Shown here: in pieces, positions 1 to 9,314 of the stretch
Layout of the letters: each line of letters begins with the position of its first letter
Position numbering within the stretch: position 1 is the stretch's first letter
Source: Staphylococcus pseudoxylosus
GTDB lineage: Bacteria > Bacillota > Bacilli > Staphylococcales > Staphylococcaceae
Direction of reading: 5' to 3'
Assembly: GCF_003697915.1 (NCBI RefSeq)
Contig: NZ_RCVN01000006.1
Coordinates: 147,401 to 211,400 of the forward strand
DNA: 64,000 bases
The notes under the pieces: generated by a model
What the model was told of the DNA's origin: nothing
The model's input: only the letters and a program-made list of their open reading frames with translations
Database searches by the model: none
Made by a program: the position numbers and the translations under genes

Positions 1-441
1 ATACGGTGTACTAACGTCTAGGTATTTATTAGCGATTCGAGCTAAAATTGTAGTCCCTGCTGTAGTACCACCTGCAAGCACAATCACACCTATACCAAGA
101 CCTACACAAAGACCACCAAATACTGCATTAACCAATATGTTACCTGTTTCAATTTCCCAACTTACAGTTAATTCTAAAAAGATAGAAATTAAAATCGTTG
201 CAACAATAGTTAAATACATACTCCGTTTACTTAAAAATTTATAGCCTATCCCAATTAAAATGGCATTAAATACAAAGTTTGTAATACCTGGAGAAATGTG
301 AAAAGCATAGTAAAGTACGATTGCTATACCAGTCACGCCTCCCTCACCTAAATCAGCAGATATAATAAACGTATTCACACCAGCTGAAAAAATGAACGAC
401 CCAAAAATAACTAATATTAAATCACGTACTGTTTTATTCAC
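1..441 (-). CDS. YitT-family membrane protein, 3' end outside window
   Basis: The N-terminal 147 codons of a minus-strand membrane protein are present; the rest lies before position 1. The product begins MNKTVRDLILVIFGSFIF and shows four to five hydrophobic segments with glycine-rich turns (GVNTFIISADLGEGG, LGIGVIVLAGGTTAGTT) typical of the YitT/DUF161 N-terminal membrane domain. I chose the GTG at 441 because an AAGGGGG ribosome site lies seven bases upstream; the in-frame GTG at 447 would be too close to it. YitT proteins normally carry a C-terminal DUF2179 domain, which cannot be seen here. Function is unknown for most members. Confidence 0.8.
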   Translation of the reverse strand, partial: MNKTVRDLILVIFGSFIFSAGVNTFIISADLGEGGVTGIAIVLYYAFHISPGITNFVFNAILIGIGYKFLSKRSMYLTIVATILISIFLELTVSWEIETGNILVNAVFGGLCVGLGIGVIVLAGGTTAGTTILARIANKYLDVSTPY

Positions 442-609
442 CCACACGACCCCCTTGAATTTGCACTAATCAATTGAATGTTAGCAAATTATCGGAAATA
501 CTACAACACGAATATAAGGAAAACTCTTTATATAATATATTTATTTTATATTGTAATTCCTTTATATTTAATTAAAATTCGTTAATTTTCAAAAATTCTG
601 AAATTTCTG

Positions 610-638
610 TTTACTTATTAATTTCTCTTTGATATAAT
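610..638 (+). promoter_or_regulatory. Sigma-A promoter of the small RNA at 646-834
   Basis: TTTACT (610-615) and a perfect TATAAT (633-638) are separated by 17 bases. The predicted start of transcription falls near 645-647, just before a strong hairpin. No plus-strand ORF with a ribosome site follows, so the promoter appears to serve a noncoding transcript. Confidence 0.6.
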
Positions 639-645
639 AAAATTT

Positions 646-834
646 ATCTTCTTATTGGTAGCCAATAAGAAGCCATCTCCTTTGTGTTGTTTATAGTAAC
701 AAACAAAACAATTTTTGCTCGAGTATATACTTAGTACCTAGTCCTTACTATTTATATACAGTTAATTCATTTCCCGTAAAAGCCAAGTAATGATGAATGT
801 GTCTCCTCACTTCAATTACTTGGCTTAATTTTTT
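646..834 (+). ncRNA. Putative Rsa-like small RNA with C-rich anti-SD motifs
   Basis: A free-standing transcription unit of about 189 nt lies between two minus-strand genes. It starts with a perfect 11-bp hairpin (648-658 pairs with 662-672, loop TAG). A linker follows that carries CATCTCCTTT (674-683), complementary to Shine-Dalgarno sequences. It ends in a factor-independent terminator: AAGCCAAGTAA (780-790) pairs with TTACTTGGCTT (816-826), then a run of seven T. The terminator loop also exposes TCTCCT between GTG and CAC. C-rich unpaired motifs in hairpin loops are the hallmark of the staphylococcal Rsa RNAs. I cannot assign it to a named family. The polarity is set by the T-run, which exists only on the plus strand. 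Confidence 0.55.
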
Positions 835-1022
835 TGCCTTTTATTTTATAATCATAATGTTTGATGGACACAACCATTATTTATAGCAAACTATAACGTT
901 ATATCTAATAAAGAACAAAAAAACTAGACATTCAAAAACGTATACAAACACTTTTAAACATCTAGTTATTTAATATGTTTCAATCAAAAATAAGTATATA
1001 ACTTAACTTTAATATTTAAAGT

Positions 1023-2252
1023 TTACCAAGCAAATAATCCAACAAATCCTGCAGTCATCAACGATACTAAAATACCTGCAAGTAATAACATCGGTACATA
1101 TTGTGATACGAAATCTGATGTTTTCTTATCTACAATTCCTTTTAAAGTACCTACAATCATACCGATTGTCGAGAAGTTCGCGAATGAAATTAAGAATGTT
1201 GTAATGACTGCACGTCTATGTGGCGAATAAGATTCAACAACATCTTTAATCTGTCCCATAACAACAAATTCATTAGTGACAATTTTTTTAGCCATCTGCT
1301 GTGCAACAATCCACGCTTCATCCCATGGTAAACCAAGCAATAACGCAAATGGATACATAAACGCACCAAGTATTTGATCTAAACCAAAACTACCTTTAAT
1401 ACCTGCCCAACCGCCAATGACGCCTGTAAGTAAATTAATCAATCGATCAATTAAATCTGATAGTGCAACGAAACTAATAACAAACGCTACAATAATTAGG
1501 ATTAATTTACCTGCGTTTAATACTGAATCACCTAAGAACGAGAAGAACGGTTGACGTTCTAATTCATTACTTTGAATCGTGTAAATAATATCTTCTTTTT
1601 CTTCTACCGTAACTGGATTTAATATAGATGAAATGATAATCGCATTGATTATATTTAATGGAATAGCTGTCAATACTAAATCACCTGGAACCATAGAGAC
1701 ATATGCCCCTACAATAGCCCCAGATACAGAACTCATAGACATCATCGCCACCGTTAACACACGAGTTTCTTTCATACGTTTTAATTGTTCATTCGAAACT
1801 GCTAATGCTTCTGTATTACCTAAAAACATCATTTCAATACCAAAGAATGATTCGAACTTTGGTTGACGTGTGATTTTGGCTAAAACCCAACCAATACCAC
1901 CAATTACTTTAGGTAAAATATTGAAATACATTAAAATGTCAAATAACGGAACAACTAATAATATTGGGAATAATGCACTTACTGCCATGTCCATTGCGCC
2001 TGGTTTTACCCAGCTAGAAAAAGCAAATCCTGTACCTGCATGTGCGGAATCAATCACCCAAGAAATACCATTAGCTAATGTTTGTACTGCAGTTTTTCCC
2101 CACGGAAAGTACATGAAGAACCAAGCTAAAAATAAGTTTAATACAACTAATATTGCAATTGATTTCCATTGAATATTCTTTTTGCTTCGAGAGAATAATA
2201 CTGCAATCCCTAAAAACACAAACAATCCAATTATGTTAATCACTAAAAACAT
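1023..2252 (-). CDS. nupC: Concentrative nucleoside transporter NupC
   Basis: A membrane permease of 409 residues of the CNT family, which imports nucleosides by cation symport. The family signature is visible near the C-terminal third as KKIVTNEFVVM (K-I-x-x-NEFV). Glycine-rich re-entrant segments (GGIGWVLAKITRQPKFESFFGIEMMFLG) match the CNT core. The start at 2252 (MFLVINIIG) is preceded by a GGTGGGTG ribosome site; the longer reading to 2291 adds 13 residues with no better signal. The gene is monocistronic. It has a long leader with an inverted repeat (2337-2406) and a possible cre site further upstream (2593-2606). Confidence 0.9.
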   Translation of the reverse strand: MFLVINIIGLFVFLGIAVLFSRSKKNIQWKSIAILVVLNLFLAWFFMYFPWGKTAVQTLANGISWVIDSAHAGTGFAFSSWVKPGAMDMAVSALFPILLVVPLFDILMYFNILPKVIGGIGWVLAKITRQPKFESFFGIEMMFLGNTEALAVSNEQLKRMKETRVLTVAMMSMSSVSGAIVGAYVSMVPGDLVLTAIPLNIINAIIISSILNPVTVEEKEDIIYTIQSNELERQPFFSFLGDSVLNAGKLILIIVAFVISFVALSDLIDRLINLLTGVIGGWAGIKGSFGLDQILGAFMYPFALLLGLPWDEAWIVAQQMAKKIVTNEFVVMGQIKDVVESYSPHRRAVITTFLISFANFSTIGMIVGTLKGIVDKKTSDFVSQYVPMLLLAGILVSLMTAGFVGLFAW

Positions 2253-2336
2253 AATACACCCACCATTTCTTATTAAAATCATTGATAACAATGAATTTTT
2301 GAAAGTAATTTATGTAGCTATGTATTCAGAAGAATA

Positions 2337-2406
2337 AAGGTAAATGCATATTACTGACATAAACAATCATTCGTTCATAGACAGCATTGAACCATGCATT
2401 TACCTT
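2337..2406. repeat. Inverted repeat in nupC leader
   Basis: AAGGTAAATGCAT (2337-2349) and ATGCATTTACCTT (2394-2406) form a perfect 13-bp stem with a 44-base loop. Neither side is followed by a clear T-run, so a simple terminator is not convincing. It lies in the 390-bp gap between nupC and abcA and would fall in the 5' leader of nupC. I do not see the conserved core of the purine riboswitch in the loop. Confidence 0.4.
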
Positions 2407-2592
2407 AATTATTCCTAATCCCTAGTTTTGTTAATTCATTTTTGTAATTAATTTATACTTTCTCAAAACACTGTTTATTAATAATTCACAATAATTATAG
2501 CATGCATGTACTTTATATAAAATAACAATTTTATAGTTCGATAAACGTCACTTTTTGTACACAATCTAAGCTTAAACATTCGCCTTTCACTA

Positions 2593-2606
2593 TGAAAACG
2601 CCTACA
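2593..2606. promoter_or_regulatory. Possible CcpA cre site upstream of nupC
   Basis: TGAAAACGCCTACA matches the cre consensus TGNAARCGNTWNCA at 13 of 14 positions. It is about 340 bases upstream of nupC and just downstream of the abcA stop, so its target is uncertain. Confidence 0.3.
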
Positions 2607-2641
2607 CAACTATCGTCATCATTTACTTTTTACTCTTTTTC

Positions 2642-4360
2642 TTATTTCGTCAAATTCTGTGTGTTAACAAATTGTTGGTATTTCTCATGTTTCATAATCA
2701 ATTCTTGATGTGTACCTTTACCAGTTACTTTACCAGCATCTACGAAAATAATTTGCTCTGCTTTTTTAATAGTAGACAATCTATGTGCGATCACTACAGT
2801 TGTACGGTTTTCCATTAATTCTTCTAGTGCATCTTGAATCTTTCTTTCACTTTCACTATCCAAGTTAGCTGTAGCTTCGTCTAATAATAAAATATCTGGA
2901 TTTTTGACAAAACTACGAGCAATATCAATGCGTTGACGTTGGCCACCAGATAATTTCAATCCTCGTTCACCAACCATTGTATCGTAGCCATCTTCAAATT
3001 GTTCTATGAACTCATGACAGTTCGCTAATTTCGCAAAATGGATAAGTTCTTCGTCACTGACTTCACGGTTTATTCCATACAATATGTTATCTCTAATCGT
3101 ACCATTCATCATTGAGTTTGATTGCATAACGTAGCCTATTTTGTCGCGCCATTCACCTAACCCAATGTCATAAATGGACTTATCACCATATTTAATATCA
3201 CCTTGATCAATATCATACATCCGCTCAATAATATTAAAAATGGTACTCTTTCCTGACCCTGAAGGACCTACAAATGCAGTGACTTTACTCTGAGGTATTT
3301 CAAAACTAACATCACTCAGAATTGGCTTAACTCCATATTTAAAGTCAACCTGTTCAAATACCAAACTACCATCAGTAATCTTATCTTCTTGTTCTATATG
3401 GAATGCTTCCGTAGGTTCTTCCATAATTTCATAAATACGACCACTTGCACCTACAGCTTTTTTATAATCTGTAACAAGCGTTGAAAGATTAATCAGTGGT
3501 GTTGATAATTGTATAACATAGAAAATCATAGCAATCAGTGTGCCTGCTGTGATGGCACCAGTTGAAATTCTAATCGCACCAAACCCTAATATAATCGCGA
3601 TTGTAAGTAACATAATTACGCCTGAAATAGGCTGAATTACTGCAGTAATTTTAGCTTGTTTTAATCCTAAAAAGTAAATCTCTTTTAAGTTTTTATGTGC
3701 ATTATTTAGTTCTAAGTCTTCTGTATGTGAAACTTTCACTAAACGCATTTCTGTCAAGACACGACCTAATAAACCACTAAAATTAGCGATTTCAGCTTGT
3801 GTTTTTTTAGAAATCTTTTCCATAATTTTGCCTAATGGAAACATGATTAACACAAAAATTGGAATAGTGATGAATGTGACTAATGTCATCTTCCAATCCA
3901 TAATGAATAACATAACCAGCGAACCTAGAATTGTTAATACTGATGGTAATAAATTAGGAAGTTTTTGAGAAATAAATTCATTGATCACTTTCGTATCATC
4001 CGTCAGTCGGCTCATCAATTGGCCACTTTCATTTCGGTCAAAAAATGGCATTTTTAAATGGATAATATGATGCCATAATACCGATCTAATCGCGTATATA
4101 ACCTTTTCCCCAATTTTACTTAACAGATATAAACCCACACCACTAAGTAGTGCATTAACAATAAATATTGAAATAAAGCCTCCAACAAACATCCAGTTCA
4201 TATTATCAAAGGAAAATTTATCTACCAGTTTCCCAGTAAATAATGGGACTAGAAGTCCAGTAATACTACCCAATGAAGAAATAAATACAGCAATAATGAT
4301 AAGGCCAACAGGCCATGACAGTTTTTTAAATAAATAGAATAATGGATTTTCTTGCTTCAT
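2642..4360 (-). CDS. abcA: ABC exporter AbcA
   Basis: A half-size ABC exporter of 572 residues: an N-terminal six-helix membrane domain (about 15-300) is fused to an ATPase domain. Walker A is GPSGSGKST (365-373), the signature is LSGGQRQRI and Walker B is ILLLDEATANLD. It is divergent from pbp4, exactly as S. aureus abcA (575 aa) is from pbpD. There AbcA exports phenol-soluble modulins and affects beta-lactam and dye resistance; that role is carried over by synteny and similarity. AGAGGT lies six bases before the ATG. Confidence 0.88.
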   Translation of the reverse strand: MKQENPLFYLFKKLSWPVGLIIIAVFISSLGSITGLLVPLFTGKLVDKFSFDNMNWMFVGGFISIFIVNALLSGVGLYLLSKIGEKVIYAIRSVLWHHIIHLKMPFFDRNESGQLMSRLTDDTKVINEFISQKLPNLLPSVLTILGSLVMLFIMDWKMTLVTFITIPIFVLIMFPLGKIMEKISKKTQAEIANFSGLLGRVLTEMRLVKVSHTEDLELNNAHKNLKEIYFLGLKQAKITAVIQPISGVIMLLTIAIILGFGAIRISTGAITAGTLIAMIFYVIQLSTPLINLSTLVTDYKKAVGASGRIYEIMEEPTEAFHIEQEDKITDGSLVFEQVDFKYGVKPILSDVSFEIPQSKVTAFVGPSGSGKSTIFNIIERMYDIDQGDIKYGDKSIYDIGLGEWRDKIGYVMQSNSMMNGTIRDNILYGINREVSDEELIHFAKLANCHEFIEQFEDGYDTMVGERGLKLSGGQRQRIDIARSFVKNPDILLLDEATANLDSESERKIQDALEELMENRTTVVIAHRLSTIKKAEQIIFVDAGKVTGKGTHQELIMKHEKYQQFVNTQNLTK

Positions 4361-4605
4361 ATTTTTACCTCTTCTATTTTTTATATTTTTATCTTTTTAA
4401 AATAATGCTAAAAATGAATCTGAGCAGAATAACATTATAATGGTTAATGCGTTAAATTCCAAGCAAACACAATTTTATTTTTTACAATCATTTTTGACAA
4501 TGCAATAATTACAATAATTTCATGAATGTATTTTATTTAAACTTTACAATATGCTAAAATACTTCTATTGCAATAAAACTCAAAATATTAAGAGGGAATG
4601 TAATT
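4361..4605. promoter_or_regulatory. Divergent abcA/pbp4 control region
   Basis: This 245-bp AT-rich spacer must hold the promoters of both flanking genes. TTGACA occurs at 4494-4499 on the plus strand and TTTACA further downstream, but no -10 box sits at ideal spacing, so I do not assign promoter coordinates. In S. aureus the equivalent region is bound by global regulators such as MgrA and SarA. Confidence 0.4.
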
Positions 4606-5901
4606 ATGAGAAAGTTAATTTTGACATTTATAACTGTACTCTTCACTGGTACAATTATAACACCCTTTGCTGAAGCTGAAACTGTTACACCTACACAAGC
4701 AGCAAATCAATATGGTTATAATGTATCTGAGTCCTATCAACCTGAGGGTGCAGTAAATGTTGCACAAACAGGTCAGCTACTTTATCAATACAATATGAAT
4801 AAAAAGTGGTACCCCGCTTCAATGACCAAGCTTATGACCATGTATCTTACGCTTGATGCGGTCAATAAAGGCGAGTTATCTTTAAACGATAAAGTAAAAA
4901 TTACGGATACACACTACCGTATGTCTACCTTACCAGAATTAAGCAATACCAAGTTATACCCTGGCGAAACGTATACTATTAAAGAATTACTTCAAATCAC
5001 GGTTTCAAACTCAAGTAATGCAGCTGCACTCATTTTAGGAAAAGAAGTCTCAGGCAATCTTTCTGACTTCACCGATAAAATGAATAAAAAAGCAAAAGCA
5101 TTAGGAATGGAAAATACGCATTTTGTAAATCCAACAGGTGCAGAAAATCACCAACTTCGTGACTTTGTTCCTAAAAAGTATAAAAATGAAAATGATAATA
5201 CATCTACTGCCAAAGACTTCGGTATACTTTCGCAACGTGCCGTTCAAGACACGCCGAAAATATTAGATTTCACTAAGCAATTAGCACCTACACAACACGG
5301 TGTGACATATTATACTTTTAACCATTCGCTTGAAGGTGCAGATATGAGTTTGGAAGGAACTGACGGCTTAAAAACAGGCTCAAGCGATGTTGCTGACTAT
5401 AACCATACAATAACAACAAAACGTGATGGTTTTAGAATTAACCAAGCTATTATGGGTGCAGGTAATTACGATAAACTTGGTGGAGAAAAGCAACGTAATA
5501 TGATTGGTAATGCTTTAATGAACATGTCTTTCGATCAGTATAAATATGAAAAAGTATTGTCAAAAGGTGAACAAAAAATTAATGGGAAAACATATTTTGT
5601 AGAAAAAGATCTCTACGACGTGTTACCAAAAGATTTTGATAAAAAAGATTACAAAGTGGTAATTGAAGATGACAAAGCACACATTGAATATGACCGTGAG
5701 TTTATTAGTAGTAAATATGGTTCACCTTCAGTTGACGTCAACAAGCCACTCGTGCATCAAGCAACAACAGTTGTAAAATCATCTTGGGATGAGCATCCTA
5801 TATTAACTTTATTAGGTACAATACTCATTATTGCAGCCATCGCAATCATTATTTATCTAATCATTGATTTAATCAGAAAAAAATCAAATAAAAAGAAATA
5901 A
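4606..5901 (+). CDS. pbp4: Penicillin-binding protein 4 (D,D-carboxypeptidase/transpeptidase)
   Basis: A 431-residue secreted serine peptidase that cross-links or trims peptidoglycan outside the membrane. A signal peptide ends near FAEAE (residues 21-25). The SxxK nucleophile motif is S72-M-T-K75, SxN is S136-S-N138 and KTG follows in DGLKTGSSD near residue 256. A single C-terminal membrane helix (about 398-422) and a KKSNKKK tail anchor it. The motif spacing equals that of S. aureus PBP4 (S75, S139) shifted by three. GAGGGA lies upstream of the ATG. The gene is divergent from abcA and is followed by its own terminator. Confidence 0.93.
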   Translation: MRKLILTFITVLFTGTIITPFAEAETVTPTQAANQYGYNVSESYQPEGAVNVAQTGQLLYQYNMNKKWYPASMTKLMTMYLTLDAVNKGELSLNDKVKITDTHYRMSTLPELSNTKLYPGETYTIKELLQITVSNSSNAAALILGKEVSGNLSDFTDKMNKKAKALGMENTHFVNPTGAENHQLRDFVPKKYKNENDNTSTAKDFGILSQRAVQDTPKILDFTKQLAPTQHGVTYYTFNHSLEGADMSLEGTDGLKTGSSDVADYNHTITTKRDGFRINQAIMGAGNYDKLGGEKQRNMIGNALMNMSFDQYKYEKVLSKGEQKINGKTYFVEKDLYDVLPKDFDKKDYKVVIEDDKAHIEYDREFISSKYGSPSVDVNKPLVHQATTVVKSSWDEHPILTLLGTILIIAAIAIIIYLIIDLIRKKSNKKK

Positions 5902-6023
5902 TCATCATTCAAGTGATGGTTACATTGTTAAGTACTGCTCCTTTTCAATTAAAATTATACTCACGCAAAACGAACTTAATATAACTACTACTCATAACTA
6001 GGTAGTAACTGCTCAAACATATT

Positions 6024-6075
6024 GAGGATGTGAAGATGAAATCGAATTTTTGATTTTATTTTCACATCCTCTTTT
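6024..6075 (+). terminator. pbp4 terminator
   Basis: GAGGATGTGAA (6024-6034) pairs with TTCACATCCTC (6061-6071), followed by TTTT. It lies 120 bases after the pbp4 stop. The rest of the 5902-6313 gap holds only this and the tagD terminator. Confidence 0.75.
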
Positions 6076-6216
6076 CTTAATACCAAAACTAAACGAATCA
6101 ATAAGAAAAATAAATTGCCCTTAAATACCTACTTGTTTCCCAACCGCATCTAAATAAACCTTTTAAACAGTTCATACTCAATACACGTCTTAATCGCAAA
6201 TGAACACACAATAACA

Positions 6217-6275
6217 AAAAGAAGCTAGATTACATCAACGGGTATCGACCCCAAATTCCTGTAACCTAGCTTCTC
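6217..6275 (-). terminator. tagD terminator
   Basis: On the minus strand AGAAGCTAG-TTACA pairs with TGTAA-CTAGCTTCT and is followed by TTTTTG. It closes the tagB-tagX-tagD unit. Confidence 0.8.
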
Positions 6276-6313
6276 AAAACACTTCACAATAAATAATTTA
6301 TCAAACAGCAAAG

Positions 6314-6712
6314 CTATTTCTCATTATCACCATAAAGTTCTTTTTTAATTTTAGTCGTAGAGATACCTTCAGTACGATTTAGATAAATGACTTCACATTT
6401 ATCTTTTAAGAAGTCGAATTCGCCTTCCCAATCGTGGCCCATAACAAATGTATCTATCTCATATCGATCAACATCAATTTCTTTTTGTCCCCAACCACTT
6501 TCAGGGATAACAAGATCGACATATCTAATTGATTCTAACATCATTTTTCTTTGTTCATAGTTATAATAAGATTTTTTATTTTTAACACGATTAAATTCAT
6601 CTGTTGAGAGTGCAACGACTAAATAATCGCCCATTTCTCTCGCTCTTCTTAATAATTCAATATGGCCATAATGCAATAAATCATATGTTCCATAAGTAAT
6701 AACTCGTTTCAT
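6314..6712 (-). CDS. tagD: Glycerol-3-phosphate cytidylyltransferase TagD/TarD
   Basis: Makes CDP-glycerol from CTP and glycerol-3-phosphate, the donor for wall teichoic acid linkage and polymer units. The 132 residues match the length of S. aureus TagD. The nucleotidyltransferase HxGH motif is seen in YDLLHYGHIELL and the second conserved segment is RTEGISTTKI. I chose the ATG at 6712 (MKRVITYGTYD) because AAGGAG lies nine bases upstream; the ATG at 6718 is only three bases from it. It is the last gene of the tagB-tagX-tagD unit. Confidence 0.93.
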   Translation of the reverse strand: MKRVITYGTYDLLHYGHIELLRRAREMGDYLVVALSTDEFNRVKNKKSYYNYEQRKMMLESIRYVDLVIPESGWGQKEIDVDRYEIDTFVMGHDWEGEFDFLKDKCEVIYLNRTEGISTTKIKKELYGDNEK

Positions 6713-6804
6713 TAGCATATGCTCCTTAACAAAATATTAATTTAATATTTACATTTTTAAAAATTATAGCATATTAAATCTTAGTTTACGAATTCTGACT
6801 ATTT

Positions 6805-7863
6805 TCATCTTTTCAAAATTTGTTTTAATTTCATTTTACTTCTAAATTTTGCGCGTCTCGGTAGCACTTCCACTTTAAAACGATAATAATTAGGTCTCCC
6901 AATACCAACACTTAACAATGCATCTCTCCACTGATAATATAAAGTTTTATTCCATTTCACACTACCTTGTTCAATCACTTTAATTATTCCAAAAAATGCT
7001 TCACCAGCATAATCTGTTTTTTGCATTTCTTTAATATATGAGATAACAAGATCTAACATTTGTTGTGTAACGGTTTTATGCTGTCCGACATATGCTTGAA
7101 TCAGATAACTTACAATCAATTCATCCATACGGTAACTATAATAGACTCTTGCTTCTCTTAGCAATAATGTATCCATTACACGTGCCCTAACTTTTTCTGC
7201 ATCCCGCATATAAGATACAAATTGATTCGCAAGTTGATCAGTTATTGAACCAGCTTGCTCATTGTAGCCATAAACGATATCTGGCAATAATTGAATATCA
7301 CGTGCTTTTTTGTATGCTTGGATAATAAAAGTATGTTCTTCACAAAAAACAACATCTTCATCGAATCTTAAATCAGCAAATTTTGCGCTAAACATTTTAG
7401 CTCCGGGACCAATTGATTGCATCACTTCAGGACATTGAGCAATATTTACAGTATCTAATTTCTTGATTACTTCGTGAGAATAAATGGTTTGCCAGTCGCC
7501 ATTGTGTTCTCTTGCAATTTGTCCGATAACAATATCTACATTTTCATCTCGTTGATAATAATCAGCCATAAAATCTATTCTACTAGGTAAGAATTCATCG
7601 TCAGCATCTAAAAACATAAAAACGTCTCCTGACATATTAGCAATACCAACATTTCTGCTAGCTGCCGCACCTTGGTTTTCTTGGTTGATAATCGTTATAT
7701 TTTTATATTCTTTTTGCAATTGTTCTAATACAAACTTACTATCATCTTCCGAACCATCATTGATGCATATAATTTCATAATTTTGCTTTGTATCAATCGA
7801 TGCAATTGCTCTACGAATTGTTTTTTCTGCATTATACACAGGAATGATTATTGAAATTTTCAT
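6805..7863 (-). CDS. tagX: Family 2 glycosyltransferase TagX
   Basis: A 352-residue cytoplasmic GT-A glycosyltransferase. The N-terminal fold begins ISIIIPVYNAEKTI, the nucleotide-binding region is INDGSEDDS and the DxD-type metal motif is FLDADDEF near residue 90. It lies between tagB and tagD and overlaps the tagB stop by four bases (ATGA), so the two are translationally coupled. In S. aureus the gene at this place is called tagX and belongs to the teichoic acid cluster, but its acceptor and sugar are not settled. Start ATG at 7863. Confidence 0.85.
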   Translation of the reverse strand: MKISIIIPVYNAEKTIRRAIASIDTKQNYEIICINDGSEDDSKFVLEQLQKEYKNITIINQENQGAAASRNVGIANMSGDVFMFLDADDEFLPSRIDFMADYYQRDENVDIVIGQIAREHNGDWQTIYSHEVIKKLDTVNIAQCPEVMQSIGPGAKMFSAKFADLRFDEDVVFCEEHTFIIQAYKKARDIQLLPDIVYGYNEQAGSITDQLANQFVSYMRDAEKVRARVMDTLLLREARVYYSYRMDELIVSYLIQAYVGQHKTVTQQMLDLVISYIKEMQKTDYAGEAFFGIIKVIEQGSVKWNKTLYYQWRDALLSVGIGRPNYYRFKVEVLPRRAKFRSKMKLKQILKR

Positions 7864-8951
7864 TTTTTCACCATCTTTTCAATTTCATTAACTATACTCG
7901 TCAAACTATCTTTTGTATTATATTCATGCCAATCTTCAAACAATAGCGCTGGCGCGTAACTTTTTTCATATAACTTATGCATTAATTCATCCTCACTATA
8001 TGCCTTATATGCCTCTGGTATTTTTTCATAAAATACATTCAATCCACGGGTGTGATTATAATCCGCTTCATCATAAACATAAAAAAGTGTGGGTTTCTGT
8101 AAGATGCTCGCTTCAATTGCTAGTGAACTGTAATCACTTATAATCACGTCTGCTAATATCATTAACGATTGCAAGTTAATTGTCGTCTGTTGCTCTGTGG
8201 CAATAGAAGGATGTAATTTGCTCAATAATGTATACTCTGGTAACTTTGCTTCGAATTTCTGTTTATCTATCTCACGGTTAGCCTGCTTGTGTTCTCGATA
8301 GGTAGGGGCATAAACAGCTACCTTGCCATTTATTCCATATTGTTGTTTCAATTCTTGTTGTCTTTGTTCAACATCCAACCTCGCGTATGGTACCAACCTC
8401 GGCAATCCAGTTCTTAAAAATTGTTCTTCATTTGCTCCAAATGACTCTTGAAAGCAATACGCCATTGGTTCACCACCAATAATATACTTATCTGTTGCGT
8501 CATAAACTTTTTTATATTGTTGAACTATTTTGTTATTTGATAAGTCAACTTGTCTATCTGTCAATCCGAAATTTTTCAATGCACCCGCTGCGTGCCACGT
8601 TTGTATGACCGTTTGCTGTTTTTTCTTCTTAAATCCACCCATTATCAGATAATAAGTATCTATCACAATCACTTTTGCGCTACTCAACGCTTTGATATGC
8701 TTAAATACTTGTTTATTTCCTGCAGGTAAAAACACTGTATTCTCTATATGTTGGATATATTTACGATTTTTTTCTGTACCAATAACTGTCAGCTTATATC
8801 CTTTACGGTTTAACGCTTCAATAATAGGTAACACATCTTCAGCAAAAGTCATCATCACTACAATTTGGTCACTTTGCACTTTTTTCTTTCGATATATCAT
8901 ATTCAAAAAGCTAATAATAATGATATAAAGCTTTTTTATAATTTGTCTCAA
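7860..8951 (-). CDS. tagB: Teichoic acid primase TagB/TarB (glycerophosphotransferase)
   Basis: Adds the first glycerol phosphate from CDP-glycerol to the ManNAc-GlcNAc-PP-undecaprenol unit made by TagA. The 363 residues carry the CDP-glycerol glycerophosphotransferase domain, with VYAPTYREH, SKLHPSI and the acceptor/nucleotide site VIISDYSSLAIEAS near the C-terminus. The N-terminal 30 residues are hydrophobic and basic, consistent with membrane association. Translation probably starts at the TTG at 8951, seven bases after GGTG. It heads the tagB-tagX-tagD unit. Confidence 0.9.
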   Translation of the reverse strand: MRQIIKKLYIIIISFLNMIYRKKKVQSDQIVVMMTFAEDVLPIIEALNRKGYKLTVIGTEKNRKYIQHIENTVFLPAGNKQVFKHIKALSSAKVIVIDTYYLIMGGFKKKKQQTVIQTWHAAGALKNFGLTDRQVDLSNNKIVQQYKKVYDATDKYIIGGEPMAYCFQESFGANEEQFLRTGLPRLVPYARLDVEQRQQELKQQYGINGKVAVYAPTYREHKQANREIDKQKFEAKLPEYTLLSKLHPSIATEQQTTINLQSLMILADVIISDYSSLAIEASILQKPTLFYVYDEADYNHTRGLNVFYEKIPEAYKAYSEDELMHKLYEKSYAPALLFEDWHEYNTKDSLTSIVNEIEKMVKK

Positions 8952-9211
8952 TACATTTCACCGCCGTTAATTATTAACTACCTTAGCTTTTATTATATCT
9001 ATCCTACCAAAAAAATTATAGAAAAACCTTTTCTGTGATATATCATCAACACATCTTAAAAAACGTATTTTAATGCATCTATCAACTCACATAATTTTAA
9101 AATTTATGATTACCAGCTAAAGTTTTATGTTATTTAAGTATCGTACCAGTTCTGTAACAAAACGTTAACTATAAGCACCACCCTATTTAACAACTTTTAA
9201 TTTAGAAGAAA

Positions 9212-9275
9212 ATAAAAAAAACGGGAGTAGATATAGAAATCATTTTCAAAAAAATTGATTTCTGCCCTACTCCCA
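9212..9275 (-). terminator. tagG terminator (repetitive staphylococcal type)
   Basis: On the minus strand GGGAGTAGGGCAGAAATCA pairs with TGATTTCT...CTACTCCCG and is followed by eight T. The motif GGGAGTNGGRCAGAAAT is a recurrent intergenic terminator in staphylococcal genomes (from memory). The remainder of the 8952-9314 gap shows nothing else that I can name. Confidence 0.8.
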
Positions 9276-9314
9276 CTACAACATTATTCAAACATATTCA
9301 TTCCAATATTCTCA

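Noticed and set aside
2337..2406. Purine riboswitch before nupC
   Set aside because: The stem is right in size for a P1 helix but the conserved core bases of the purine aptamer are not present in the loop.
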